Source: Fidelibacterota bacterium (GTDB lineage: Bacteria; Pseudomonadota; Alphaproteobacteria; Rhodospirillales; Rhodospirillaceae). Taken from it: 64,000 nt of DNA. Positions 23,224-31,745 of this stretch are shown here, one piece after another. Within the stretch, counting starts at the first letter, position 1. The number at the start of each line of letters is the position of its first letter. Position numbers and translations under genes: made by a program. The stretch covers positions 1-64,000 of the forward strand of contig CANJPQ010000002.1 of the NCBI GenBank assembly GCA_947476275.1, written 5' to 3'. The notes under the pieces are model-generated. The model was given only the letters and a program-made list of their open reading frames with translations, did not search any database and was not told where the DNA came from.

Positions 23224-23344
23224 GAGATGATCCCCCTTTCTCTTCCGATACCAACCGATATTCCACGGATGAGCCCCGGTTTCGGGTGACACCGTAACTA
23301 GAAGGGCCGCCGGCGGCAATTCCGGGCGGCAATTTCCTAGATTT

Positions 23345-23420
23345 GACGATCTTGGGCTCGGCCAGCGTGTAGAAGATATCGCCGCTCAGTAACTCATCGC
23401 TCAGCTTTCCGTTGGAGCAG
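23345..23420 (-). mobile_element. Scrap of an IS3-family OrfB transposase
   Basis: The minus strand reads NGKLSDELLSGDIFYTLAEP, which matches the conserved SFNGKLRDELLNGE-F-Y stretch of IS3-family integrase domains. A better copy of the same region is at 28781-29083. Only about 25 codons survive and no ends are visible. Confidence 0.6.
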
Positions 23421-23581
23421 CCAGGATATCCCGCACGTTCGATTTCGGACCGCGCTGTGGACCGTCAAAAAGGGGGGGAGGCGGCTTCGGATCAAGCCGG
23501 CTCAGGTACCACGAATGATCCCGAGCGGCGCACAGGGGACGGTGGGGAACACCGACTCGATTTGCCGCTGATTCTGGCGCT

Positions 23582-24349
23582 TCACCAGTACTTCCGCGAG
23601 TACTCAGCGACGGTAACGCGTTTCATGGCGTCGCCCAGATCGTCGGTGAAGCCTTGCGCGCTGACATCGGCTCCGCCCGGGGGCTTGCCGAAGTACCCAC
23701 CGCGACCCATGGTCTGTAACTCCATGAGTTCGCGCGCGTAGTTCTCGTTCGGGTGAGCGGCGATGCTGTCGGCATTGTCGAGATAGAAGGGCATCGACAT
23801 CGACGAGGCGATGCCTTCCAGCATCTGGCGGAAATTGCCAAATGCATTTGGGCGGACGATGTCGCGGTCGTAGACGAAGAGTCCGATTTGGCACTGAGAG
23901 CTCTTGGCGGCTGCCACGTTGAAGTGGCTGAGCCAAAAACCAGTCATGACTTCGCGGAGCTGGTGCCGGCTGTGGGCATTGCGGATGTACCCCGCGGCCC
24001 AGAGTTCGATGATCGTCCGCGTGAATTCGTACCCGTTGTTCAACATCAGCGGCGTGTTCATCTTGGCCCACAGGGCCGCGCCGCTCATATTGATGTATTG
24101 GAGCGGCCGGTTCTCATCCACCGCCGGCCAGCTCACGCCCATCTCGCTGTAGGCGGGGTACTGGATCGGAATGGTTTGGGTGCTGAGATATTTGGCGAGG
24201 TCCGTGTCGTCGCCGACGGGCGGGTTTAGCTGGTTCTCGACCCAGGCCGTCCAGCCGCTCTGCTCGACCAGCTGAATGTCGACGTCGCGCTCACCAAAAG
24301 TGACGCGGTTCAGCGCGATCCGTTCCGGTACTGGGCTGCTCGGCAACAT
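23582..24349 (-). pseudogene. DUF1800-family gene truncated at the 3' end
   Basis: 255 residues remain of a family that usually has 450-600. The N-terminal signature RIALNRVTFGERDVDIQLVE and the hallmark NENYARELMELQTMG near 205 are intact. After QGFTDDLGDA, where normal members continue with an ARALTGW motif, the sequence becomes unrelated and stops. The DUF1501 partner usually found beside such genes is absent, and an IS3 scrap lies about 160 bases beyond the break. I infer a deletion linked to that IS. No signal peptide is visible. Confidence 0.75.
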
Positions 24350-24777
24350 GTCGCGGACCTCTAGCCAAGAAAGCTAAACGGTTTCGGCTAAATACAACTG
24401 CAGGGAGAGTCTCGCTGGAGTAAGTGCGTGCCATTGCTCGCAAAAGTTGCAATCTATCGGATCAAAAACTCACGAAATGGAAGCTTAAACTTGGGGCCGA
24501 GTTCCTTGAGCGGAGCGTGCTGCTCGCGAGCCTTGCGTTCCAGCGAGGCACCAGACATCGAGGTAGAGTAGCGCGCCAAGAGGCGTTCATAGTGTTGTTG
24601 GACGGCGATCGGCCCCCTTCTACGCGCCACTTGTGGCAATGCGCCCGTGAGCTGCGGTTGTAATCTAGATTCCAGCGCATTTGTCGCAGAGCAAAGTGCG
24701 GCACCTGCTGGCCTCGATATACTCTGGTGGTCGTGGAGCCCACGGAAGCGCTCCAATCTGGGGGACGGGAGATTTCC

Positions 24778-26157
24778 ATGTTTGATCGTCGAGATGTACT
24801 GACTGGCATGGCGGTGGGTGTTGCAGCGCTGGCCGCGGCCGGTGATGGAAACCAGGCCCACGCGAATTGGGGCATGCCTGGCTCCAATCAGCCCTTCGAC
24901 CGCCGCATGGTCGTCAATAAGCCGCGCGCCTATCGGATCATGGAGGAGGAAAAGCTCGACGGCATCATCGCGCTCAATCCCCTCAACGTCTTCTATCTTT
25001 CGAATTTCGTCAGCTATCGCGCCAAGATGATGACGCCGAACCCGACGTACGCGGTGATGGCGCGCGACCAAAAGCGACCGATCGGATTGACGGTGGCGTC
25101 GACCGACATGGCGGACATCGTCAATGCCGTGCGCGACTACGCCGAACTGGTGATCCCCTACAGCTCGCCCGTCGACTGGCGCGAGATCGCCGAGCGCGGC
25201 GACTTCACGCGCGAGCCGCAAGCAGCGCCCGGCGGTGCGCGTTTGTCAAGCAATGAAGCCACGCAAACGTCGCGCGAAAAAGCCCAAGCGCAATCCGAAC
25301 GCGCCTGGCAGGGCAAGATGGCACCCACACCAGAGTGGGGTTTGGTCCGGCTGCTGAAAGAGATGGGCTTGAGCAAAGGCCGCATCGCGGTGGATGACTG
25401 GCGCGTTGCGATGACATTGCAGGCGTTGGGCTTCACCGGCGTTACCTGCGTGGACGGCGACAACACGTTCCGGCGCATCCGCATTATCAAGAGCGACGTG
25501 GAAATTGGCTGGCTGCGCCTGGCGGCGCAAGCCAATCAAGAGGCGGCCATGGCGACCATGAAGCAGATCCAGCGCGGCGCGACCAACGCCGACATCGAAC
25601 GCATTTTTATGATTGAGACCGCGAAACGCGGGGCGCTGTTCGACACCCTTCAGGTCGGCAACACCGGCGGCCTGCCGGAGCCGGAGCTGAAGACGGGGCA
25701 GTCCGTCATGTTGGATTGCACGAGCTGTGTGAACTACTACCACGGCGACTTCGGGCGCACATTTGTCCTGGGCGAGCCTTCGGCGGAACTGAAAAAGCGG
25801 GCCGCGATGATGAAGGTGGGCTGGGACGCGGCGTTTGCGGCCTTGAAGCCCGGTGTAAAGTTCTCTCAGATCAGCGCTGTCGGCCGCGAAGCGATGAAGA
25901 AATCGGGGCTCTCCGAACTGACCGTTGGTGTGGGACCGCACTCGGTAGGACTGCAACACACCGATCATCCCTTCGTGCCAGGGCTGCCCTACGCTGTGGC
26001 TGACGACCTCACCCTGGAAGAAAATATGACGCTGACGATCGATTTCCCGAGCCTGTCCATGGGCTACGGAAACGCGCACCTGGAGGATTTAGTGCGGATC
26101 ACCAAGACCGGTGCCGAACCGCTGGCCAATATGGACGGGGTGCTCGTCGTCGGCTGA
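24778..26157 (+). CDS. Exported M24-family metallopeptidase-like enzyme (copy 1)
   Basis: 459 residues, start at MFDRRDVLTGMAVGVAALAA with GGGAGA upstream; the leader is twin-arginine-like. The N-terminal creatinase/prolidase domain contains RAYRIMEEEKLDGIIALNPL. The C-terminal pita-bread domain keeps the dinuclear metal ligands: Asp in MLDCTS, Asp in HGDFGRT eleven residues on, His in GPHSVGLQHTD, Glu in TLEENMTL and Glu in AHLEDL. M24 enzymes cleave X-Pro peptides or C-N bonds as in creatine. Two paralogues lie at 31746 and 56385. The substrate is unknown; a Tat-exported M24 enzyme is unusual. Confidence 0.9.
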   Translation: MFDRRDVLTGMAVGVAALAAAGDGNQAHANWGMPGSNQPFDRRMVVNKPRAYRIMEEEKLDGIIALNPLNVFYLSNFVSYRAKMMTPNPTYAVMARDQKRPIGLTVASTDMADIVNAVRDYAELVIPYSSPVDWREIAERGDFTREPQAAPGGARLSSNEATQTSREKAQAQSERAWQGKMAPTPEWGLVRLLKEMGLSKGRIAVDDWRVAMTLQALGFTGVTCVDGDNTFRRIRIIKSDVEIGWLRLAAQANQEAAMATMKQIQRGATNADIERIFMIETAKRGALFDTLQVGNTGGLPEPELKTGQSVMLDCTSCVNYYHGDFGRTFVLGEPSAELKKRAAMMKVGWDAAFAALKPGVKFSQISAVGREAMKKSGLSELTVGVGPHSVGLQHTDHPFVPGLPYAVADDLTLEENMTLTIDFPSLSMGYGNAHLEDLVRITKTGAEPLANMDGVLVVG

Positions 26158-26275
26158 TGGTCGGCCGTTTTCGTGCGCTCACCGGAATATGTGAAGTTTG
26201 CGGGGCGAGGTAGCCAGCAGCGCCGACGCGATGTAATCCATATCGCCGGATACTGATGATGATAATGGGGTGACC

Positions 26276-26704
26276 ATGTTCGTGGGACACATCGCTCTGG
26301 TGCTCGCAGCTGCGTTTGCAGGCGCGGCATTCTATATCAATGTGGCTGAGCAGCCCGCACGACTAGGCCTCGACGACAAAAGCCTGCTGCAAGAATGGAA
26401 GCCGAGCTACGCGGGCGGCTTTGCGATGCAGGGCAGTCTTGCGGTTATGTCGGGGGTGCTGGGGCTGACTGCGGCCTGGCTGACCAAGGATTGGCGCTGG
26501 GTCGCGGGAGCCACGCTCATTCTTGCCAATTGGCCCTATACCCTTCTCGGCATGATGCCGACAAACAATAAGCTGAAGGCCATTCCAGAGAATGAAGCCG
26601 GACCAACATCGCGTACGATGATCGAAGCGTGGGGAAGGTTACATGCAATCCGCACTGCTCTCGGAGTATGTGCGACGCTCGCATACCTTTGGGCGCTGAA
26701 CTGA
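26276..26704 (+). CDS. DUF1772-family membrane protein
   Basis: 142 residues with four hydrophobic segments, starting [20 protein letters not shown] five bases after GGGG. The family signature around [16 protein letters not shown], with the later [10 protein letters not shown], fits DUF1772 (anthrone-oxygenase-like) proteins. Some fungal relatives oxidise anthrones without a cofactor; the bacterial ones are uncharacterised. It lies 118 bases after the first M24 gene on the same strand and may be co-transcribed. Confidence 0.75.
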   Translation: MFVGHIALVLAAAFAGAAFYINVAEQPARLGLDDKSLLQEWKPSYAGGFAMQGSLAVMSGVLGLTAAWLTKDWRWVAGATLILANWPYTLLGMMPTNNKLKAIPENEAGPTSRTMIEAWGRLHAIRTALGVCATLAYLWALN

Positions 26705-27205
26705 TAATTCCCGCTGGAAACTTGGGACTGATCTAGGAACGCCGCCGGGCCGGAGGGCGGCCATCGCGAATCTCGCCGGTCCGTTTGGTCACGAGGGCAG
26801 CTGTAGCGGTGCTTTGTCGCCGCTTAAACTGTAGAACCGAGCGGCGGGCATAACCAATGGCATCCCTCGGCCTCAAACTCCGGTCTCGTCCGTGAGAGGG
26901 TGTCAATGCCCGTTAGAGGGTGTCAATGCCCGTTAAGACAGACTGTCGAGGGCTGCGGGCTCCCGCATTAAAAGTCGCCCGCTAGGCCAATGGCTAAGCG
27001 TGCTTCTTGTCGTCCGCATTTTGGCGCGGGCGTCCCGTGGCATTACTGTGGCATCGCCAAACCGCGAAAGGAAACGAGAGCAGTCCTTACGCATATCAAC
27101 CTTCGCAGTAGTTTCGACCCGAGCACGGGGATTCGCGATGCCAGTGATCCTTGAGGACCTTTTCTTATCGTTTTGCGGAACAGGTGCTAAACGCGAACCT
27201 GGGAC
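26705..27205. other. Intergenic region holding repeat copy A
   Basis: Apart from the repeat at 26843-26962, I see no gene in these 500 bases. A frame at about 27000-27296 overlaps the 3' end of the flavoprotein gene and shows no domain. Confidence 0.4.
26843..26962 (+). repeat. Dispersed repeat, copy A, with an internal 20-base tandem duplication
   Basis: Starts GCGGCGGGCATAACCAATGG and ends near GGGCTGCGGGCTCC. It matches 34995-35098 over its whole length except for one extra unit: the 20-mer at 26895-26914 is exactly repeated at 26915-26934. It does not appear coding. The two copies have the same orientation and enclose about 8 kb. Confidence 0.75.
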
Positions 27206-28681
27206 TCACGCTTTCTTTTTCGGCCGGATGTTAGCGTTCAGGTGGAAGAAGTTGGTCGGGTCGTACTTGGTCTTGATCTCGACCAGACGGTCGTAATTGC
27301 CGCGATAGTTCTTGCGAATTGCGTCGGAGCCCTCATCGGTAGTCTGGTTGATGTAAAAACCGTCGCTGAAAGGCGCGATCGCCGCCCAATAGTCGCGCGA
27401 GTATTTCAGCCACTTTGCACTGTCGGCCGGATCATCCCAATCAACACTGACACTGATCTCGTACTTCGCGTCGCGATGTGCGTAGGCGGTTGCATTTTCG
27501 GGGACTCGGCCTGCCACGCCGCCGTGCGATGCGGCGCCGATGCTGCCCATGGGCACAGGGTTCTTCATGAAATAATCCAGCATTGCTACAGGTAGCTGGG
27601 AATCGACTTTATTAAAGAAACCCGATTTTGAGTAATAGTTCCGTCCGTGGGCGAAAATCTTATCGGCTGCGGACTGCACGGCCACGTAATTGGTTGCGGC
27701 GATCCGGCTTGTCGTTGGTTTGCCGTATTTGACCACCTTCGCCAAGGCACCTTCGGCCTGGGCCGGCGTGCCTATGTAGGCCCCGCTGATCGAGACCGAG
27801 GCTTCGCCCTTCGCGTTACGGCGTAGGCCGACGCTGGTCGTGGCTTCGTCCGGAGACTCAGTATCCCAATCAAAATAGAATTTCATTACGTCCAAGGCGG
27901 CGTCGATGGGATAGACAAAGGAGAAAGAAGTGATCATCGGATCCATCGTATGGAGCTGAAATTCAAAGTCAGTGACAACGCCGAAATTGCCGCCGCCGCC
28001 GCGTACTGCCCAGTAAAGATCCGGATTCTCGGCGGCATTCGCCTTGCGCACCATGCCGTCGGCGGTCACGATCTCGACGCCGCGAACATTGTCGACCGTC
28101 AGGCCGAACTTCTTCATCAGCCGCCCGTGTCCGCCGCCGGTGGCGAGGCCGCCAACGCCGGTGTGAGACACGAAGCCGGCGGTGGTGGCCAATCCATGCT
28201 CAGCCGCCGCACGATCGAGATTGCCGAGTAGCGCGCCCCCCTGAAGCCGACAAGTCTTGGAACCCGGGTCGACTTCACTTCTCTGCATCAGGGATAGGTC
28301 GAGCACCATGCCGCCATCGGTGGCCGACTGCCCGGAATAACTGTGTCCGCCACCGCGCACCGCCAGCAGGATATTGTTTGTCCGTGCGAACTGCACGGCG
28401 CTGACAACGTCGCTCACGTCCGCGCAGCGTGCAACCAGCGCTGGGCGCCGGTCGAAGCTGCCGTTCCAGACCTTGCGCGCCGCCTCGTATTCTGGGTTCG
28501 AGGGAAGGATGACTTGACCCTTAATGTTCTTCTGGAAATCCACGACCGCCTTTTCCGATAGGCTGATCTTGTCGCCTGAGCCGGCCACCGCCGGGAAGTC
28601 GGCGGCGAAGCCGTTGCCTTCAGGGAAAGTCGAGGCCGCAGTAAAGGTAAGCGCGGTCGTTATAAATTCACGCCGTTTCAT
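27206..28681 (-). CDS. Exported FAD-linked oxidase (BBE type)
   Basis: 491 residues. The leader MKRREFITTALTFTAAST is twin-arginine-like. The PCMH-type FAD domain carries RGGGHSYSGQSATDGGMV; H113 is the residue that covalently holds FAD in berberine-bridge-type enzymes. The second attachment Cys of bicovalent members is replaced (SHTGVGGLATGGGHG). The C-terminal BBE domain ends NYDRLVEIKTKYDPTNFFHL, then N-ANIRP. Such enzymes oxidise alcohols, sugars or alkaloid-like amines with O2. It is not in an obvious operon; an IS3 remnant lies just upstream. Confidence 0.92.
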   Translation of the reverse strand: MKRREFITTALTFTAASTFPEGNGFAADFPAVAGSGDKISLSEKAVVDFQKNIKGQVILPSNPEYEAARKVWNGSFDRRPALVARCADVSDVVSAVQFARTNNILLAVRGGGHSYSGQSATDGGMVLDLSLMQRSEVDPGSKTCRLQGGALLGNLDRAAAEHGLATTAGFVSHTGVGGLATGGGHGRLMKKFGLTVDNVRGVEIVTADGMVRKANAAENPDLYWAVRGGGGNFGVVTDFEFQLHTMDPMITSFSFVYPIDAALDVMKFYFDWDTESPDEATTSVGLRRNAKGEASVSISGAYIGTPAQAEGALAKVVKYGKPTTSRIAATNYVAVQSAADKIFAHGRNYYSKSGFFNKVDSQLPVAMLDYFMKNPVPMGSIGAASHGGVAGRVPENATAYAHRDAKYEISVSVDWDDPADSAKWLKYSRDYWAAIAPFSDGFYINQTTDEGSDAIRKNYRGNYDRLVEIKTKYDPTNFFHLNANIRPKKKA

Positions 28682-28780
28682 GTGGTCCCTCGCGGTTCGT
28701 ATTGGCCGAATTGTGATGAAGTCGATCTAAGGCCGACTATGAGACAAGAAGCAGGAGACGCCCACTAGGCCCAGCTTACT

Positions 28781-29083
28781 CTAGAGCCGTATCTGGGTTT
28801 CGACCAGCGTAGGAATGGCCGGCCAGGAGAAGACCCTCGGTGTCGGCGGCCTGTATCCCAACGATGAGTGCGGCCGGACGGTGTTGTAGTATTTGCGCCC
28901 TTGCTCGATCACGATCTTGGCCTCTGCCATGGTGTAGAAGAATTCGCCGTTCAGGAGTTCGTCACGCAGTTTGCCGTTGAAGGACTCGACGTAGCCATTC
29001 TCCCGCGGACTACTGGGCTCGATGTGGGCGGTCTTTGCACCGACATCAGCGATCCACTTGCGCAGAGCTCTGAATGATCCGAT
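28781..29083 (-). mobile_element. C-terminal remnant of an IS3-family OrfB transposase
   Basis: About 100 codons ending at the TAG at 28781-28783. RALRKWIADVGAKTAHIEPS, ENGYVESFNGKLRDELLNGE and TVRPHSSLGYRPPTP are the conserved end of the IS3 integrase domain, including the catalytic Glu (ENGYVESFN). Upstream of about 29083 the frame stays open but the similarity stops, so the catalytic Asp residues and OrfA are gone from here. A piece of an IS3 OrfA on the same strand lies at 31339-31523. Confidence 0.85.
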
Positions 29084-29188
29084 CGAGCCGTGCCGTGCGC
29101 AGCGCGTGCGATACCGTTCGATACCAAGCGTTCGCCTGGGAATCTCGATTGGATTGTGCTCATCTTGCTGGATGGGGAGGGCATAACG

Positions 29189-30232
29189 ATGCAGACATTT
29201 TCCATCGGACGAACCGTGCGGTTGGTGCTGGCCCTGTGGGCTTTGGCAACGACAGCGGCGTCGAGCGTCTGGGCCGCGCCGAACGTCCATCACGACCGGC
29301 GCGAACTTGAGATGGTGCTTGCCGACCTGATCGCATGGCTGCCGGGGGAGTGGAACTCGTTCCCGCAGGTGTATTACGAGCGCACCGTCACCATGCCGCC
29401 GGAGGGTGAGCACGAGAACTGGCACCGCACTTTCGCTCGCATCGACGCGTCGCAGATCGGGGACGTGGTGTTCTATGGTCAGATCAACGTCGATGGACGC
29501 AATGGCACGATCCTGGGCGGCAGTCAGGTGCTTTACAAGGCCTGGATCGACGAGGCGCGCGGGGTCGTTGTGATCAATGGCCAATCGCCAGCGGACCCGG
29601 AGCGGTTCGAGAACCTACAGGACAAGCCTGATCTGTGGTCGAAGGTGAAGATGCGCGACGCAACGGCCGTCCGCTGCGATTTTATCTGGCGGCGGGACGG
29701 CGATCACATCGTTGGCGTGCTCGACGGGCGGGTGCCCGAGCGGCAGAAATACGGGCCCGGTACCTGCACGTATATCTCGGAACGCGCTGATGCAGAATTC
29801 TTCGCCGATGCGGAATGGGTCCTGACCCCCGAGCATCTATGGCTCTACGACATCAATACGATGGGCGGGCGCATCTTTCAGGGGCGTGACGACAAGACTC
29901 ATATCCGCTTATCGCGGGCGCGGCCTTACACTTGCCGCATACACGATGAGGATGCGACGCGGGTACGCGATGGCCATGACCGCGGGTTCGCCATGCCGGT
30001 CAAGGCCGGTGGTGGGCAGAAGTTGGAGGCGCTGCTGCTGCGTGCCGACTACCCGGCGCAGGGACCCGGGCTCACGGATCGGATGCGATTGATGCTGAGC
30101 GAGCCGACGTCCAAGCAGATCGTCGCGATGACGGATGCGACGCCGCTGGCGAAAACCGTTGCGCTCAAGGCCAATGGTGTTGACGTGCGTTGTACGCTTC
30201 AGAAGAAATTCGGTCCGCTGCTCTCGCGCTGA
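29189..30232 (+). CDS. Exported protein, CpcT/CpeT-like fold suspected
   Basis: 347 residues, start at MQTFSIGRTVRLVLALWALA with GGGGAGGG upstream; Sec signal peptide ending near VWAA. The pattern LADLIAWLPGEWNSFPQVYY, then DPERFEN, C-x-F-x-W, a G-x-C (GPGTCTYIS) and MGGRIFQGRDDKTHIRLSRA resembles CpcT/CpeT chromophore-lyase-like proteins, which have non-photosynthetic relatives of unknown role. About 95 residues after it match nothing I know. It stands between IS3 remnants with the SDR gene at 30442. Family assignment is tentative; that it is a real exported protein is much surer. Confidence 0.6.
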   Translation: MQTFSIGRTVRLVLALWALATTAASSVWAAPNVHHDRRELEMVLADLIAWLPGEWNSFPQVYYERTVTMPPEGEHENWHRTFARIDASQIGDVVFYGQINVDGRNGTILGGSQVLYKAWIDEARGVVVINGQSPADPERFENLQDKPDLWSKVKMRDATAVRCDFIWRRDGDHIVGVLDGRVPERQKYGPGTCTYISERADAEFFADAEWVLTPEHLWLYDINTMGGRIFQGRDDKTHIRLSRARPYTCRIHDEDATRVRDGHDRGFAMPVKAGGGQKLEALLLRADYPAQGPGLTDRMRLMLSEPTSKQIVAMTDATPLAKTVALKANGVDVRCTLQKKFGPLLSR

Positions 30233-30441
30233 TGGTGGCGTCTCAGCAGTAGCTGGCGTATTCGAACGCGTGCTTGCCGCCTCAGGCGCTACAGCGCGGC
30301 CCCGTACGCGTAGAAAGAATCTGCGCCGTTTCTAAGTCCTTCGTCTAACTGCTCGCGCCGATAGCGCCCGAAGAGTTGTTGCGTTAACGTCGCAACACTA
30401 TCCCGAACCACCTATTCATCCATCCGCGACTGGAGTTTGAA

Positions 30442-31173
30442 ATGAAGCGCCTCGGCAGTTTGCTCGGTCTCATTGCATTGCTGCTCGTCTCATCGCTACA
30501 GGCCGCTCACGCTGCGGCAGAAAAAAATGTACTTGTCTTTGGTGGGGCGGGAAACCTGGGCTCCGATATTGTGAAAGAGTTGGTCCGTTCCGGGGCAAAA
30601 TTAACGGTCTTTGTCAAACCCAGCACGGATCGCAAACGCCTGGCGGGTTTGCCAGTCACCTATGTCGAGGGGGATGCCAGGTCTGATTCAGACGTCAAGC
30701 GGGCCTTCGCGATGGCTAAATTTGATGTTGCGATAAACGCTCTGGCGCGGCGTAACGGAGAAACTAACTTTTGGGACCGCACCCAAATGAGCATTACAGC
30801 CGCCGCAAAGGAGACCCGTGTTGGCGAGGTCGTCTTCCTAAGCTCAGTGGGAGCGGGTGATAGCGCTGCAGCGTATTCACCACAGGCCTACGAGAAGGCG
30901 AGGATCAGCCTTATTGAGCGCTCCAAAGCGGAAGACGACTTACGCGCTAGCGGGCTGCGCTACGTCATAGTGCGGACAGGCGCCGTGCTGGGCATTACGA
31001 CCCCAGCGACCGGGAAAGCCCGGCTAACAGAGGATACAACGGTACTTGGACCCGTCACACGCCCAGATCTGGCGAAACTTGTCGTTGATTGCGTCACTGA
31101 CTCGAGGTGCGCGAATAAAACTTATCATGCGACGGATGACACGCTCAAGATTCCTGTCGAAAGATTGAATTAG
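30442..31173 (+). CDS. NAD(P)-binding atypical SDR with an export signal
   Basis: 243 residues. The first 25 (MKRLGSLLGLIALLLVSSLQ, ending AHA) form a Sec-type signal peptide. Next is a Rossmann nucleotide site NVLVFGGAGNLGSDIVKELV and an NmrA-like layout: VTYVEGDARSDSDVKRAF, then VVFLSSVGAG and a Tyr in SPQAYEKARI, with RYVIVRTGAVLG towards the end. NmrA-like proteins bind NAD(P) or reduce substrates, normally in the cytosol, so export is odd. It follows the CpeT-like gene on the same strand, about 210 bases apart. Confidence 0.8.
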   Translation: MKRLGSLLGLIALLLVSSLQAAHAAAEKNVLVFGGAGNLGSDIVKELVRSGAKLTVFVKPSTDRKRLAGLPVTYVEGDARSDSDVKRAFAMAKFDVAINALARRNGETNFWDRTQMSITAAAKETRVGEVVFLSSVGAGDSAAAYSPQAYEKARISLIERSKAEDDLRASGLRYVIVRTGAVLGITTPATGKARLTEDTTVLGPVTRPDLAKLVVDCVTDSRCANKTYHATDDTLKIPVERLN

Positions 31174-31745
31174 CGCCTTTGCCAAGACGCGCTGCAAGGC
31201 GGAGCGCAAGATCATGAAAGAAACATTTTACGCCTCAGGTTCAGTACCTCGCTTCTCGGTGCTTCCCCCGCTCGCGTGCGGCATGCGGTTCGGCCACTAG
31301 AACCGCCTGCACCGGTACTCGATCCACAGTTCGAGCGATCAATTTCGCGGGCCTGCTAAAGAAACCCCCGCAAGCCCGCCGTATTCCTTCCACCAGCGGT
31401 ATACGTCTGCGCTGAAATGTCCGCATCCTTGCAGGCCAATGCGGCGGCCTTGCCAGACGCTATTCGCACTTCGAATTGCCGAAGCTTCGTAATGATCGGC
31501 TCAGGCGTGAGCGTGTGTCTCCCCATTTCCAGTTCCTTCTGCCCAGGGCAATTCTTTCAAATCGCCCTGCACGGAAAAGCCCGCAGGTGACCAGCCAAGG
31601 ACGCCCGCGAGATCGCTCCGTGAACTCATCAGCGGGATCCCGTTGTTGGTTTCGCCCGAAGCGCCGATATTGGGGCCCATGGTAGCCGCATACGCACGAT
31701 AGCGCCGATCTCTGCAACAGCGCGTCAATCGGGAAGGACACCGTC
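31174..31745. other. Intergenic region with an IS3 OrfA remnant
   Basis: The only recognisable content is the transposase remnant at 31339-31523. A minus-strand open stretch at about 31524-31700 (GASGETNNGIPLMSSRSDLA) has coding-like composition but no family that I know; it may be another fossil. Confidence 0.4.
31339..31523 (-). mobile_element. Frameshifted remnant of an IS3-family OrfA
   Basis: The minus strand reads EPIITKLRQFEVRIASGKAA and ACKDADISAQTY, then after a one-base shift YRWWKEYGGLAGVSLAG. Together these are the helix-turn-helix start of an IS3-family OrfA (compare EEIIAKLRQVEV...TYYRWRKEYGG). It ends at the TGA at 31339-31341. Same strand as the OrfB remnant at 28781 and in the order expected for one element, but 2.2 kb too far away. 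Confidence 0.7.

Noticed and set aside
26895-26934. Exact 20-base tandem repeat considered as a CRISPR start
   Set aside because: Only two units, no spacer between them and no cas gene; it is an internal duplication in a dispersed repeat.
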